In this document: piece after piece, positions 26,845 through 34,610 of the stretch | Layout: every line of letters starts with the position of its first letter | How positions within the stretch are numbered: position 1 is the first letter of the stretch | DNA from: Anderseniella sp963759095 | GTDB taxonomy: Bacteria; Pseudomonadota; Alphaproteobacteria; Rhizobiales; Aestuariivirgaceae | NCBI GenBank assembly: GCA_963759095.1 | Contig: CAVWYF010000028.1 | Location: 182,746 to 246,745 of the forward strand | Direction: 5' to 3' | Length of the DNA stretch: 64,000 nucleotides | Translations under genes and position numbers: made by a program | Notes under the pieces: generated by a model | Seen by the model: the letters and a program-made list of their open reading frames with translations, nothing else | Databases searched by the model: none | Told to the model about the DNA's origin: nothing

Positions 26845-27065
26845 GGCACAAAGCTGCCGTGTGACGAGGCGACCGCTGATGTCTCCTTGTGACCCTGGCT
26901 GTGTGAAAACTCACAATTTCAGCAACTTCCGCCTGAACGCCGCAAACCGCCACTCTCTAAACCATTGATTTCATTGGGTTAGAATTTTTGGAAAGCTGGC
27001 AAAACTTCTGATTTCTGCGAATTTTTTTAGTTTTCACACAGCCAAGACCCATATCTGCCGTCTGG
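26845..27065. repeat. Intergenic repeat copy interrupted by a 151-bp MITE-like element
   Basis: Positions 26845-26894 match the dispersed repeat (TTGGCACAAAGCTGCCGTGT, GACGAGGCGACCGCTGATGT, then CTCCTTGTGACC). At GACC a 151-bp element (26895-27045) intervenes; its ends are inverted repeats, TGGCTGTGTGAAAACT at 26896 and its reverse complement ending at 27044. GACC recurs directly after it (27046-27049) as a target duplication, followed by the outer repeat half (CATATCTGCCGTCTGG). The ends resemble those of the IS1182-type element (CAGACTGTGTAAAAACG), which occupies the same target in other repeat copies. No coding capacity. Confidence 0.75.
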
Positions 27066-27223
27066 ACTTTAAGGGCAGCCTTCCATGAGGGGCATATCAG
27101 GTCAGACAGAAAGCGGTACCGCGAGCGAAGCCTAGTTTGTGATTGAGCCAATGCCCGGTTGAGATGGCACCCCTTGACGGAGGTTGAGTGTGGTCACACT
27201 GAATAAAACTACGAGCCAATAGT

Positions 27224-27964
27224 CTAAAAATCGCAAGACTGAGCGATTTCACGAAGTGCCTCAATGTCCAGTATTTCAACAGTCTTGCTGTCGATCAGTC
27301 TGATGAAGCCCATGGAAACCAGACTTCCGAATTTTCGGCTGACGGTTTCGATTGTCATGCCGAGAAAGCCTGCGATCTCTTCTCGTTTGAAAGGCAAGTG
27401 GATTATTGGATTTGATTCACGTCCAGCAACATTAGCGCAATGGCTGCCATAATCTTTGCAAAGCCATAATATGAAGGTTGCGAGCTTCTCTTTCGCTCCC
27501 ATTCTCCCAAGCACCATCAGCCAGTCCTGCGCCTCGTTCAGATCTTCCCGCACATCATGTGACAACCGGCGCTCCAACTCTGGATGACGCTGAAGCACAC
27601 TTTCAAACTGTGTTCGTTTGAAGCAGCACAACTCGACATCGGTGACGCATTCTACGTTGTTGTGGCTCGTGCCAGTATAAACGTCGCCAAGACTGTGTGT
27701 TGTAGTGAGCAAGCCGACAATCTGCTCACGGCCATCGGGGAACATCCTTGTCAGCTTGACCACGCCAGAGACGATAATAGCAAACAATTGGCTAGTCTCT
27801 TCCTGCTGGAATATATTTTCGCCTGGACGAAGATGCCGATGGATCATTATGTCAGCTAGTTCGTTGAGGTTAGATCCGCCAAGGGCGGCGCAAACAGCAT
27901 GATGATGAACGGGACATTGCTTACATCGCAAGTCGAGCATAACCATAGGCTTCAATGCTGACAC
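27224..27964 (-). CDS. FNR-type transcriptional regulator (Crp/Fnr family)
   Basis: A 246-residue oxygen-responsive regulator. Three N-terminal cysteines (C14, C17, C25 in CKQCPVHHHAVC) and a fourth near C113/C114 (VELCCF) match the [4Fe-4S] ligand set of FNR/FnrL proteins. A cyclic-nucleotide-binding-like fold follows, then a C-terminal helix-turn-helix (REEIAGFLGMTIETVSRKFG) whose E--SR recognition residues predict binding to TTGAT-N4-ATCAA. The gene lies 69 bp downstream of the hemerythrin gene on the same strand, and a near-consensus FNR box lies upstream of that gene at 28688, suggesting autoregulation by oxygen. Confidence 0.93.
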   Translation of the reverse strand: MSALKPMVMLDLRCKQCPVHHHAVCAALGGSNLNELADIMIHRHLRPGENIFQQEETSQLFAIIVSGVVKLTRMFPDGREQIVGLLTTTHSLGDVYTGTSHNNVECVTDVELCCFKRTQFESVLQRHPELERRLSHDVREDLNEAQDWLMVLGRMGAKEKLATFILWLCKDYGSHCANVAGRESNPIIHLPFKREEIAGFLGMTIETVSRKFGSLVSMGFIRLIDSKTVEILDIEALREIAQSCDF

Positions 27965-28033
27965 TGGACTGACCTTTTCTCCCCCATATCCAGCTTGCGC
28001 CCTAAACGGTGTATTTACAATGGCACCGGCGCA

Positions 28034-28600
28034 TCAATCTACGATGCGCAACTTCCGACCGATCAAGTTGTGGTTGAGGATCAGGCCTGCTTGAAGAGCG
28101 TATTTATCTGCCTCAGTGAAGGTGTTCTCCAATTCCAAAAAAACAACAGCATCCTCCCAGCGCAGATGTTGCCTGATGATCTCGAAACAACACCTCAACA
28201 AGTATCCGACCGCATCCGGATTGTTCAGAGCGATGTTCGAACTGAGGTCGCTAATTGGATCCGCAAGCTCGAAAGCCAAATACTCGATTTTGGAATGCTC
28301 CGACACCGCTAGTTCTATGCATCTTCCCAACACCTTGTCTTCAGGCTTATGGACTGCCAGCAGATCGAACAAAACCTTCTCATCCCGATGATAGAGTGGA
28401 AGCTCATGGCGCAGCTTGAACAAAACAGGCTCGCATAGTTGAACATCTACAGGACCACCCAGTTGGTCTGCGATGCATTCCAATTCGTCACAGAGCTCGT
28501 ACTGAGCGCTGCGTTCATGAGTGATGATGGACAGTGGGTCGTTCTGATTATTGCTGGATTCATTAGAAACCATCATTCTATCAAACCGATCTTTGGTCAT
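28034..28600 (-). CDS. Hemerythrin HHE-domain protein
   Basis: A 188-residue protein with the iron-ligand pattern of the HHE cation-binding domain: THERSAQYELCDEL (about residue 28), RHELPLYHRDEK (65-71), SEHSKIEYLAFEL (about 101) and RQHLRWEDAVVF (about 145). Such proteins bind a di-iron centre and act in O2 or NO sensing, iron-sulfur repair or storage. Start codon uncertain: the ATG at 28600 (MTKDRFDR) or the pair near 28576; neither has a strong binding site. It precedes the FNR gene on the same strand, which supports a role in low oxygen or nitrosative stress. Confidence 0.8.
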   Translation of the reverse strand: MTKDRFDRMMVSNESSNNQNDPLSIITHERSAQYELCDELECIADQLGGPVDVQLCEPVLFKLRHELPLYHRDEKVLFDLLAVHKPEDKVLGRCIELAVSEHSKIEYLAFELADPISDLSSNIALNNPDAVGYLLRCCFEIIRQHLRWEDAVVFLELENTFTEADKYALQAGLILNHNLIGRKLRIVD

Positions 28601-28687
28601 GCACCCGCTAATACAACAAAGCGTTACAATCGCGCGTTGATCCCAAACGCTGAATTTGGACAATGCTCTCTAGGACACCTTCCTGAG

Positions 28688-28701
28688 TTGATCCCGGTCA
28701 A
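28688..28701. promoter_or_regulatory. Putative FNR box upstream of the hemerythrin-FNR pair
   Basis: TTGATCCCGGTCAA matches the FNR consensus TTGAT-N4-ATCAA at nine of ten fixed positions. It lies about 88 bp upstream of the likely hemerythrin start (28600). The regulator encoded downstream carries the E--SR recognition helix expected to read this site. Confidence 0.6.
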
Positions 28702-28945
28702 CTATATGAAAGTTTGTTAGCGGATGTGGGTTGACCGCAGTCGCTCTAATAGTCTGGCCATAGCAGCCCTTCCCTGCGAGTTGCAAAAGCGTCCGGAGAA
28801 AAGTGAACAGCTGGTATTGCGCTTATCGCCACTAGTGGGGAAGGCACGTTGGTGGGCACCAGTTGTAAGACGCATTCAATGCGGCAAATCCTACGTCCGC
28901 ATAATTTATCTTATGGAATTCTGCTCAACCTGAACTTCTGCTTCT

Positions 28946-29030
28946 GGCACATAGCCGACATGTGACCAAGTGAGCGAAGAGGTCTGCTTTTTACACAGTC
29001 TGGACCCACAGCTGACATCTGCAAGCACTT
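28946..29030. repeat. Intergenic repeat copy with an orphan IS1182 end
   Basis: The left half (CTGGCACATAGCCGACATGT ... GCGAAGAGGTCTGC) is the same as in the uninterrupted copy at 32330. Instead of continuing TTTTGACCCAA, it runs into TTTTTACACAGTCTGGACCC (28988-29007), the exact last 20 bases of the IS1182-type element plus GACCC, then the outer repeat half CACAGCTGACATCTGC. The rest of 28,702-29,140 shows no gene apart from the leader of the next one; short plus-strand frames there have no support. Confidence 0.75.
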
Positions 29031-29140
29031 CTTGGCTCATTGGATTACACACTTAGCGGCAAACATGTTAGATTATCCTTGTTAGGAGGCCGTCGGAAAT
29101 ATCCGCGGCCTAGCACCAAGCGTGTTGTTGGAGGGTCGCA

Positions 29141-29620
29141 ATGCGAAGTTCACGACACAATTTACGTTTTGGTTTGCTGCCTGTGGTCGCAGTATTAGCC
29201 GTTTCGTTTTTCGGTTCAGTACAACCGGTCGCCGACCAAGCAAACAAGACGATGGTTCAAGCACCGCTTGATGGCATGACCTTCATTGGCGCTCTTGGCC
29301 CTGACGGTCAGCCCAAAGATGTCGAGGATCGTTTTGTCTTCGCAAACGGCACGTTTGTGTCCAAGGAATGTGAATTGCGCTGCGAGTATCCGGCGCGCCC
29401 GTATTTCGTGCGTAAGGCGGGCGACAAGGTGGAGTTTCTGAGCGAGACCAAATGCCCGTACAAAGAAGCCACTATCGTTTGGCGAGGAACAGTCGAAGGC
29501 GACGCGATTGAAGGTGTCGCAACATGGACCATCAAGCGATGGTACTGGTCGATTGAAAGAAAGTATGAGTTCTCGGGCAAGCTCGAGCAGTCTACACCTC
29601 CGCTTGCAAGAGCCGAATAG
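29141..29620 (+). CDS. Exported hypothetical protein with four cysteines
   Basis: A 159-residue protein with an N-terminal hydrophobic signal segment (FGLLPVVAVLAVSFFGSVQP) after basic residues, probably cleaved near residue 31. The mature part has four Cys (KECELRCEYPARPYF and ETKCPYKEA, plus one), several Trp, and alternating charged/hydrophobic strands suggesting a small beta fold. GGAGGG precedes the ATG. I recognise no family. Its stop is one base from the start of the following membrane protein gene, so the two are coupled. Confidence 0.7.
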   Translation: MRSSRHNLRFGLLPVVAVLAVSFFGSVQPVADQANKTMVQAPLDGMTFIGALGPDGQPKDVEDRFVFANGTFVSKECELRCEYPARPYFVRKAGDKVEFLSETKCPYKEATIVWRGTVEGDAIEGVATWTIKRWYWSIERKYEFSGKLEQSTPPLARAE

Positions 29621-29621
29621 C

Positions 29622-30296
29622 ATGAGCATGGCTCAAGGGGTTAGTATTCTTCGTTGGCAAACCATTTTGAAGATTACGCTTCTGATCTGCCTGATTGTCG
29701 CTGGCAACTACCTTACTCACGCTATCACAAGCGCACTTGATTTCGACATCAGACCGAGTAACGAAGACGCCGTTCACCGTACCATTCTTATCGCCGCAAC
29801 CCTGTACTCGGTGCTGTTGGCAATTCCATTTGTGCCGGGTGCAGAGATTGGTCTCGCGCTGATTGCCATGCTGGGTCCGTCAATTGCGCTCCTGGTCTAT
29901 TTATGCACGGTTGCGGGGCTAACGATCAGCTTCATTGTGGGCCGTTTTATTCCGTTGGTAATGCTTATTCGCATTGTCGAACGGCTGGGATTAATGCGAA
30001 CAACAGCGTTTCTTAAATCAGTAGAACCTCTTAATGGGCAGCAACGGCTGGAGCTTCTTATCGAGAAAGTGCCCACCCGGTTTCTACCCTTCCTGTTAAG
30101 ACACCGCTACCTCGCACTTGCCGTAGCCCTCAACCTTCCTGGTAATTTCATTGTTGGCGGCGGCGGCGGTATAACTTTGTTTGCAGGTGTGAGCCGCCTG
30201 TTTTCGACGCCCGCATTTCTTTTAACGGTCGGACTGGCGGTGTCGCCTGTTCCGCTAGCCGTAGTCTTTCTGGGCAAAGGTATTCTACCTTCCTGA
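29622..30296 (+). CDS. Membrane protein, VTT/DedA-like (tentative)
   Basis: A 224-residue inner-membrane protein with five to six hydrophobic segments. The stretch AIPFVPGAEIGLALIAMLGP resembles the P-G-x-E re-entrant loop of VTT/TVP38-DedA proteins, and ALNLPGNFIVGGGGGITLFA resembles the second such loop. Those proteins move or scramble lipids, or support envelope homeostasis. The ATG at 29622 follows the preceding stop by one base; a longer upstream reading overlaps that gene and is unlikely. Family assignment is moderate. Confidence 0.6.
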   Translation: MSMAQGVSILRWQTILKITLLICLIVAGNYLTHAITSALDFDIRPSNEDAVHRTILIAATLYSVLLAIPFVPGAEIGLALIAMLGPSIALLVYLCTVAGLTISFIVGRFIPLVMLIRIVERLGLMRTTAFLKSVEPLNGQQRLELLIEKVPTRFLPFLLRHRYLALAVALNLPGNFIVGGGGGITLFAGVSRLFSTPAFLLTVGLAVSPVPLAVVFLGKGILPS

Positions 30297-30511
30297 AGAG
30301 GTCGGGTGGATTTGGGCCAATAGCAGACCAGCTAATGTCTGCAAGTGGCACAAAACAGACCTACCCTACAGAAGAGCAGAGAGTTTGTTTTTAACCCTTT
30401 GCTGACATGCTTTATTCCCTCAGATCTGACAGAACATCGCCGGTGGGTGCTTAATTGTAAACTGTGTTACCATTCGTCAGTTCCAAGGCGAGTAAAGGGG
30501 GCGGTTCAATC

Positions 30512-32308
30512 ATGTATGTGAGATTTTGGGGAACACGCGGTTCTATCGCCAAACCTGGATTGGGTACTGTTCGGTATGGTGGCAACACATCGTGCGTTGA
30601 AGTTCGTTCAGCAGCCGGTACCATCGTGGTTGTCGATTGTGGAACAGGTATTCAGGGCTTTGGGCAAGCTTTGATGAGAGATGCGCCCCATCCAATGACT
30701 GGTCACATTCTCATCAGTCATACTCATTGGGATCACATTCAAGGAGTGCCTTTCTTCGCCCCGCTTTTTGTGCCAGGCAATGAATGGGACATCTATGCAC
30801 CAAGGGGCCTTAGCCAAACCTTGCGTGACATTCTTGCAGGGCAAATGGAGTACACATATTTTCCAATTACGCTTGATGCACTAGGAGCCACTATTAGATA
30901 TCACGATTTGGTGGAGGGTGTCGTAGAGGTTGGAGATATCATTGTCCGGACACAGTATCTCAATCATCCAGCTTTAACTCTTGGATATCGACTTGAGGTC
31001 GACGGCGCATCGTTGGTTTATGCTTGTGACCACGAACCATTTTCGCAGCAACTTGCAGACGGAAGCAAAAATATAGCCGACCAGGACCAGCGTCATATTG
31101 ATTTCCTGCGAGATGCGGACCTGGTCATTCATGATGCGCAGTATACGGCAGATGAATATGCCAGCAAGATTGGCTGGGGCCACAGCACATTTGAAGCTGC
31201 CGTCGATATGTGTCGCCTGGCTGGAGTGAAGCGGTTGGCGTTAACTCATCATGATCCACTCAGGGATGATGACGGGGTCGATTTGATACAGGAAGCTGCA
31301 CGCACGCGGGCGTCTGAAACAGGTGCCCAGCTGGATGTGTTTGCTGCGAAAGAGGGCCTGGAGACCGAACTGAGTGGGGTTGCAAGACAGTCAGCTAAAG
31401 CGGATGCGCCTGAGTTCTCCGCAGTTACAGAGATTGATGCTGCGCTGTTGCAACACAGCATCTTACTCGGCACCACAGACGTTACTCTAGTGAAGCTGGT
31501 GTCCGACATTGCGCAGGCGGAAAGCATCGCTCTGCATGTTGAAAAAGACGCGGCTTCTGTCTTGCAATATGTGGAATCGGAAAAGCCATCTCTCGTCATG
31601 CTTGATGCAGAGCTGGTTTCTGCGTATGAAGCGGAGATCTGCCGTGCAATCCGCAGCCTCAATGACACCTATGCGTGCGAAGTACCAATTATCGCTGTTG
31701 CCGCAAACGAACGCGACATCAATGATGTTAGAGAACATATCAATGACTGGCTTATCAAGCCATTTTCCAACGAGTTTGCCCGCACCCGAATACGCGCCTG
31801 GCTGCTTCGCAATACATGCCGTTGGATCAGGCCGCCGCTACCCGAAGATGAAGACCATCGTTTGGCCTCGCTTCGCCAATTATCTATTCTCGACACTGAA
31901 CCTGAGGACCGCTTTGATCGGATTACCCGCCTGGCCGCGTCAATGTTCGGTGTCCCGATCGCGCTAGTTAGTCTTGTTGATCAAGATCGCCAATGGTTTA
32001 AATCTTGCTATGGCCTGGACGCCACTGAAACCTCTCGTGAGGTCTCTTTTTGCGCACATGCAATGCTCGACAAGAAGGTCATGCTGGTGCCCGATGCACT
32101 TGCCGATCCTCGATTTGCTGACAATCCATTGGTGACTGGTGGACCGCGCATACGCTTTTATGCGGGTTATCCTCTGACGCTTCCCAACAAAACTCGCGTA
32201 GGCACACTATGTCTCATCGATATCCGGCCACGGGAGTTGAGTACTAGACAGGTTGATATCTTGAGAGACCTGGGAAGCATGGTGGAGCAAGAACTTCGCG
32301 TTACTTAA
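30512..32308 (+). CDS. MBL-fold hydrolase fused to receiver-like and GAF domains
   Basis: A 598-residue three-domain protein. Residues 1-280 are a metallo-beta-lactamase fold with the metal motif SHTHWDHIQGVPFF, later His/Asp ligands (YACDHEP, ALTHHDP) and the N-terminal FWGTRGSIAKPGLGTVRYGG. Residues 310-430 look like a degenerate response-regulator receiver: SLVMLDAEL has the phospho-acceptor Asp, DWLIKPF the Lys, but the N-terminal acidic pair is missing. Residues 440-598 are a GAF domain (LDTEPEDRFDRITRLAASMF, FCAHAML, FYAGYPL). No output domain follows. The ATG at 30512 has GGGGGCGG upstream; the frame extends 16 codons further without a site. Probably a regulated phosphodiesterase-like hydrolase; substrate unknown. 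Confidence 0.85.
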   Translation: MYVRFWGTRGSIAKPGLGTVRYGGNTSCVEVRSAAGTIVVVDCGTGIQGFGQALMRDAPHPMTGHILISHTHWDHIQGVPFFAPLFVPGNEWDIYAPRGLSQTLRDILAGQMEYTYFPITLDALGATIRYHDLVEGVVEVGDIIVRTQYLNHPALTLGYRLEVDGASLVYACDHEPFSQQLADGSKNIADQDQRHIDFLRDADLVIHDAQYTADEYASKIGWGHSTFEAAVDMCRLAGVKRLALTHHDPLRDDDGVDLIQEAARTRASETGAQLDVFAAKEGLETELSGVARQSAKADAPEFSAVTEIDAALLQHSILLGTTDVTLVKLVSDIAQAESIALHVEKDAASVLQYVESEKPSLVMLDAELVSAYEAEICRAIRSLNDTYACEVPIIAVAANERDINDVREHINDWLIKPFSNEFARTRIRAWLLRNTCRWIRPPLPEDEDHRLASLRQLSILDTEPEDRFDRITRLAASMFGVPIALVSLVDQDRQWFKSCYGLDATETSREVSFCAHAMLDKKVMLVPDALADPRFADNPLVTGGPRIRFYAGYPLTLPNKTRVGTLCLIDIRPRELSTRQVDILRDLGSMVEQELRVT

Positions 32309-32329
32309 GGACCGTCTTGGCATGACTGC

Positions 32330-32395
32330 TGCTGGCACATAGCCGACATGTGACCAAGTGAGCGAAGAGGTCTGCTTTTGACCCAACTGAGAAGT
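32330..32395. repeat. Uninterrupted copy of the dispersed intergenic repeat
   Basis: CTGGCACATAGCCGACATGT, GACCAAGTGAGCGAAGAGGT and CTGCTTTTGACCCAACTGAG follow in order, then AAGTCCGCTT. It is the best reference for the unbroken repeat; the IS1182-type element and the 151-bp MITE occupy the GACCC position in other copies. From 32,396 to 32,611 nothing else is recognisable. Confidence 0.75.
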
Positions 32396-32611
32396 CCGCT
32401 TGCCGGCGCCGCACGGTGAGAATGCGCTATAAGCGGCTGTGCCGTGTCAGCACGCAATATGTCTGAAGCTGAAGGTACTGTGGAAGCTTCGCCCGGCTGC
32501 CGCAGGGGATTGTGTGCCAATTCCAGCCATTGTTGAATGCGTGCAGAGCGGCCAGAATCTTGACATTTGGCGGATATCGGTCGCATTGGTTCGATGCTGC
32601 CTAGAAGATGG

Positions 32612-32778
32612 CTAGCATTTGATGCGCTCCATCTTTGGGTCGAGCAATGGACGCAATGAAGCCTTCGCCTTGACGCGTTTTCCGGCCACGTCGATTTCCC
32701 AATCCCCGGTATCCACAATTTTGGCTGTCAACGGTTGGTTTAGTTCAGCAAAGCCGATTCCAACGGCCCCACCCAGGG
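32612..32778 (-). pseudogene. C-terminal remnant of a GcvT/dimethylglycine-dehydrogenase-like gene
   Basis: The minus strand encodes RGHSLGGAVGIGFAELNQPL, then TAKIVDTGDWEIDVAGKRVK and AKASLRPLLDPKMERIKC before TAG. This matches the C-terminal barrel of aminomethyltransferase-like domains (GcvT_C) found at the end of dimethylglycine/sarcosine dehydrogenases. The upstream part of the gene is gone; an IS6 remnant begins at the breakpoint. Confidence 0.65.
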
Positions 32779-32784
32779 AATGGC

Positions 32785-33126
32785 CACGGATCGACTTCGC
32801 TCCTATCGGGCAGCCATGAAGGAGATCGGCAATGCCGCACAACACGTAACTGGCCGCTGGGTGAACAACCGAGCGGAAAATTCACATCAGCCGTTCCGGC
32901 GACGAGAGCGGGCAATGGCAAAATTCAGAAGCCCAAAGTCACTTCAGAAATTCGCTTCGATCCATGCATCAGTTCACAATCATTTCAATCAGCAACGGCA
33001 TCTCTACAACCGGCAGAACTTCAAAGAAAACCGCAGCGTCGCACTCAGCGAGTGGCGCCAACTTGCGGCTTGAACGCGGTTGATCGACAGACATCTTGAA
33101 TTAAATCAGATTCCCTTGACAATGCC
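32785..33126 (+). pseudogene. IS6 family transposase remnant (C-terminal part and right end)
   Basis: The plus strand gives TDRLRSYRAAMKEIGNAAQH, NNRAENSHQPFRRRERAMAK and so on to EWRQLAA, matching the C-terminal 95 residues of the intact IS6 transposase at 36716-37414 at roughly 85 percent. The element's end TGACAATGCC is at 33117-33126. The 5' two-thirds are missing, including the first catalytic Asp. Confidence 0.85.
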
Positions 33127-33381
33127 CTCCGCGAGCCTGCGTCAAATCCGGCCATTGAAATTCGATGCACTGATCACCTTATGTTCTCTACACCGGCATT
33201 GGAGTTTCGAGCAACGATGGTTGTAGGAGGCTACAGCTGAGTAGACAACTTAGGTAGGAGGAGGCAACGCGATATGGTCTTTGGCATTCTGGCAATGCTG
33301 CATATTGTCGTTGCGGCCACGGGTACGACCCATATTCTCGTCAACAAGAGCGATTTCAGATCGGCGATCGGCTGGATTGGC

Positions 33382-34610
33382 CGGTGGGCTCAACAGGTGG
33401 ACGCAACACTTTAATCTTTGACCAAAGATGGAGTGTTGGACATGAAGTATCGTCGCCGTATTTATTATTCAGCCGCTCAGCGGGCCGAGATTTGGGATCG
33501 TTGGCAGCGCGGGGAGTCAATGAACTCGATTGGGCGGGTGTTTGATCGGCAATCATCGTCTGTGTTTTCGGTGATCTCTCCCACAGGTGGCATCCGTCCT
33601 CCGGACCGCAAACGCGGCAGGCAAGCTTTGAGCCTAAGTGAACGCGAAGAGATATCTCGAGGGCTCAGTATCAAACAATCCTTGCGTGCTATTGCACGTC
33701 ACCTGGGCCGCGCACCATCTACCATAAGCCGTGAAGTCTATCGCAATGGAGGACGTGCGGCATACCGGGCCACTGCTTCCGATCAGGCTGCATGGGACCG
33801 TGCCCTGCGTCCCAAGACATGCAAGCTGGCTTGTCACCCATCTTTGAGCCGCGCAGTATCGGCAAAGCTGCGACGTAAATGGTCACCGCAGCAGATTGCT
33901 GGCTGGCTTAAACGCACCTTTCCGGGAGAGGCGCACAAACAAGTGTCACACGAGACGATATATCGGAGCTTGTACATACAGGCGCGTGGCGTGCTGAAGA
34001 AGGAACTTCTGGAACATCTTCGGGCCAAACGTACGGTTCGCCGCTCCAGGCACGCCAGTCTCAAACGTAATGGATTGGGACAGGTCAAAAATGCCGTCTC
34101 GATTAGCGAAAGGCCTGTATCTGTGGAGGACCGTGCCGTACCGGGTCATTGGGAAGGCGACCTCATTGGTGGCTCAAAGAACAGCTACATCGCGACACTT
34201 GTGGAACGACAATCGCGCTATGTCATGCTGGTCAAAGTGGCCAACAAGGATACGGAAAGCGTCATCTCGGCATTGATCAAACAGTCTCAAAGGTTGCCAA
34301 AGGAACTCTACAAATCCCTGACCTGGGATCGCGGCAAAGAGCTGGCAGATCATCCACGACTGACAATAGCGACAGATGTCGAAGTCTATTTTTGCGATCC
34401 GCAGTCGCCTTGGCAACGCGGGTCAAACGAAAATACCAACCGTCTGTTGCGACAATATCTGCCGCGCGGAACTGATTTGTCGGTGCATTCCCAGGTAAAG
34501 CTAGGCGCAATTGCAAGGCAGTTGAACGAACGGCCACGCAAGACCTTGCAATATCAAACTCCAGCTGAGAAGTTCGCAGAGTGTGTTGCGGCGATCAGTT
34601 GAATCCACAC
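33382..34610 (+). mobile_element. IS30 family insertion sequence (complete)
   Basis: About 1,229 bp inserted within the cardiolipin synthase gene. Ends align as imperfect inverted repeats (left GGTGGGCTCAACAG, right reverse-complemented GTGTGGATTCAACTG). The left end is corroborated by a similar remnant at 45133. An obvious target duplication is not seen. Partial copies lie at 23950-24515, 37619-37839 and 45133-45205. Confidence 0.9.
33442..34602 (+). CDS. IS30 family transposase
   Basis: A 386-residue DDE transposase with an N-terminal helix-turn-helix pair (MKYRRRIYYSAAQRAEIWDR; LRAIARHLGRAPSTISREVY) and an rve-type catalytic core: Asp in HWEGDLIGGSKNSYIATLVE, Asp in LTWDRGKELADH, Glu in GSNENTNRLLRQYLPRGTDL. 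Full length and unbroken, so potentially active. Confidence 0.94.
   Translation: MKYRRRIYYSAAQRAEIWDRWQRGESMNSIGRVFDRQSSSVFSVISPTGGIRPPDRKRGRQALSLSEREEISRGLSIKQSLRAIARHLGRAPSTISREVYRNGGRAAYRATASDQAAWDRALRPKTCKLACHPSLSRAVSAKLRRKWSPQQIAGWLKRTFPGEAHKQVSHETIYRSLYIQARGVLKKELLEHLRAKRTVRRSRHASLKRNGLGQVKNAVSISERPVSVEDRAVPGHWEGDLIGGSKNSYIATLVERQSRYVMLVKVANKDTESVISALIKQSQRLPKELYKSLTWDRGKELADHPRLTIATDVEVYFCDPQSPWQRGSNENTNRLLRQYLPRGTDLSVHSQVKLGAIARQLNERPRKTLQYQTPAEKFAECVAAIS

Noticed and set aside
28724..28933. A 69-codon plus-strand frame downstream of the hemerythrin promoter
   Set aside because: No binding site, no similarity, and it sits in a region of decayed repeats.
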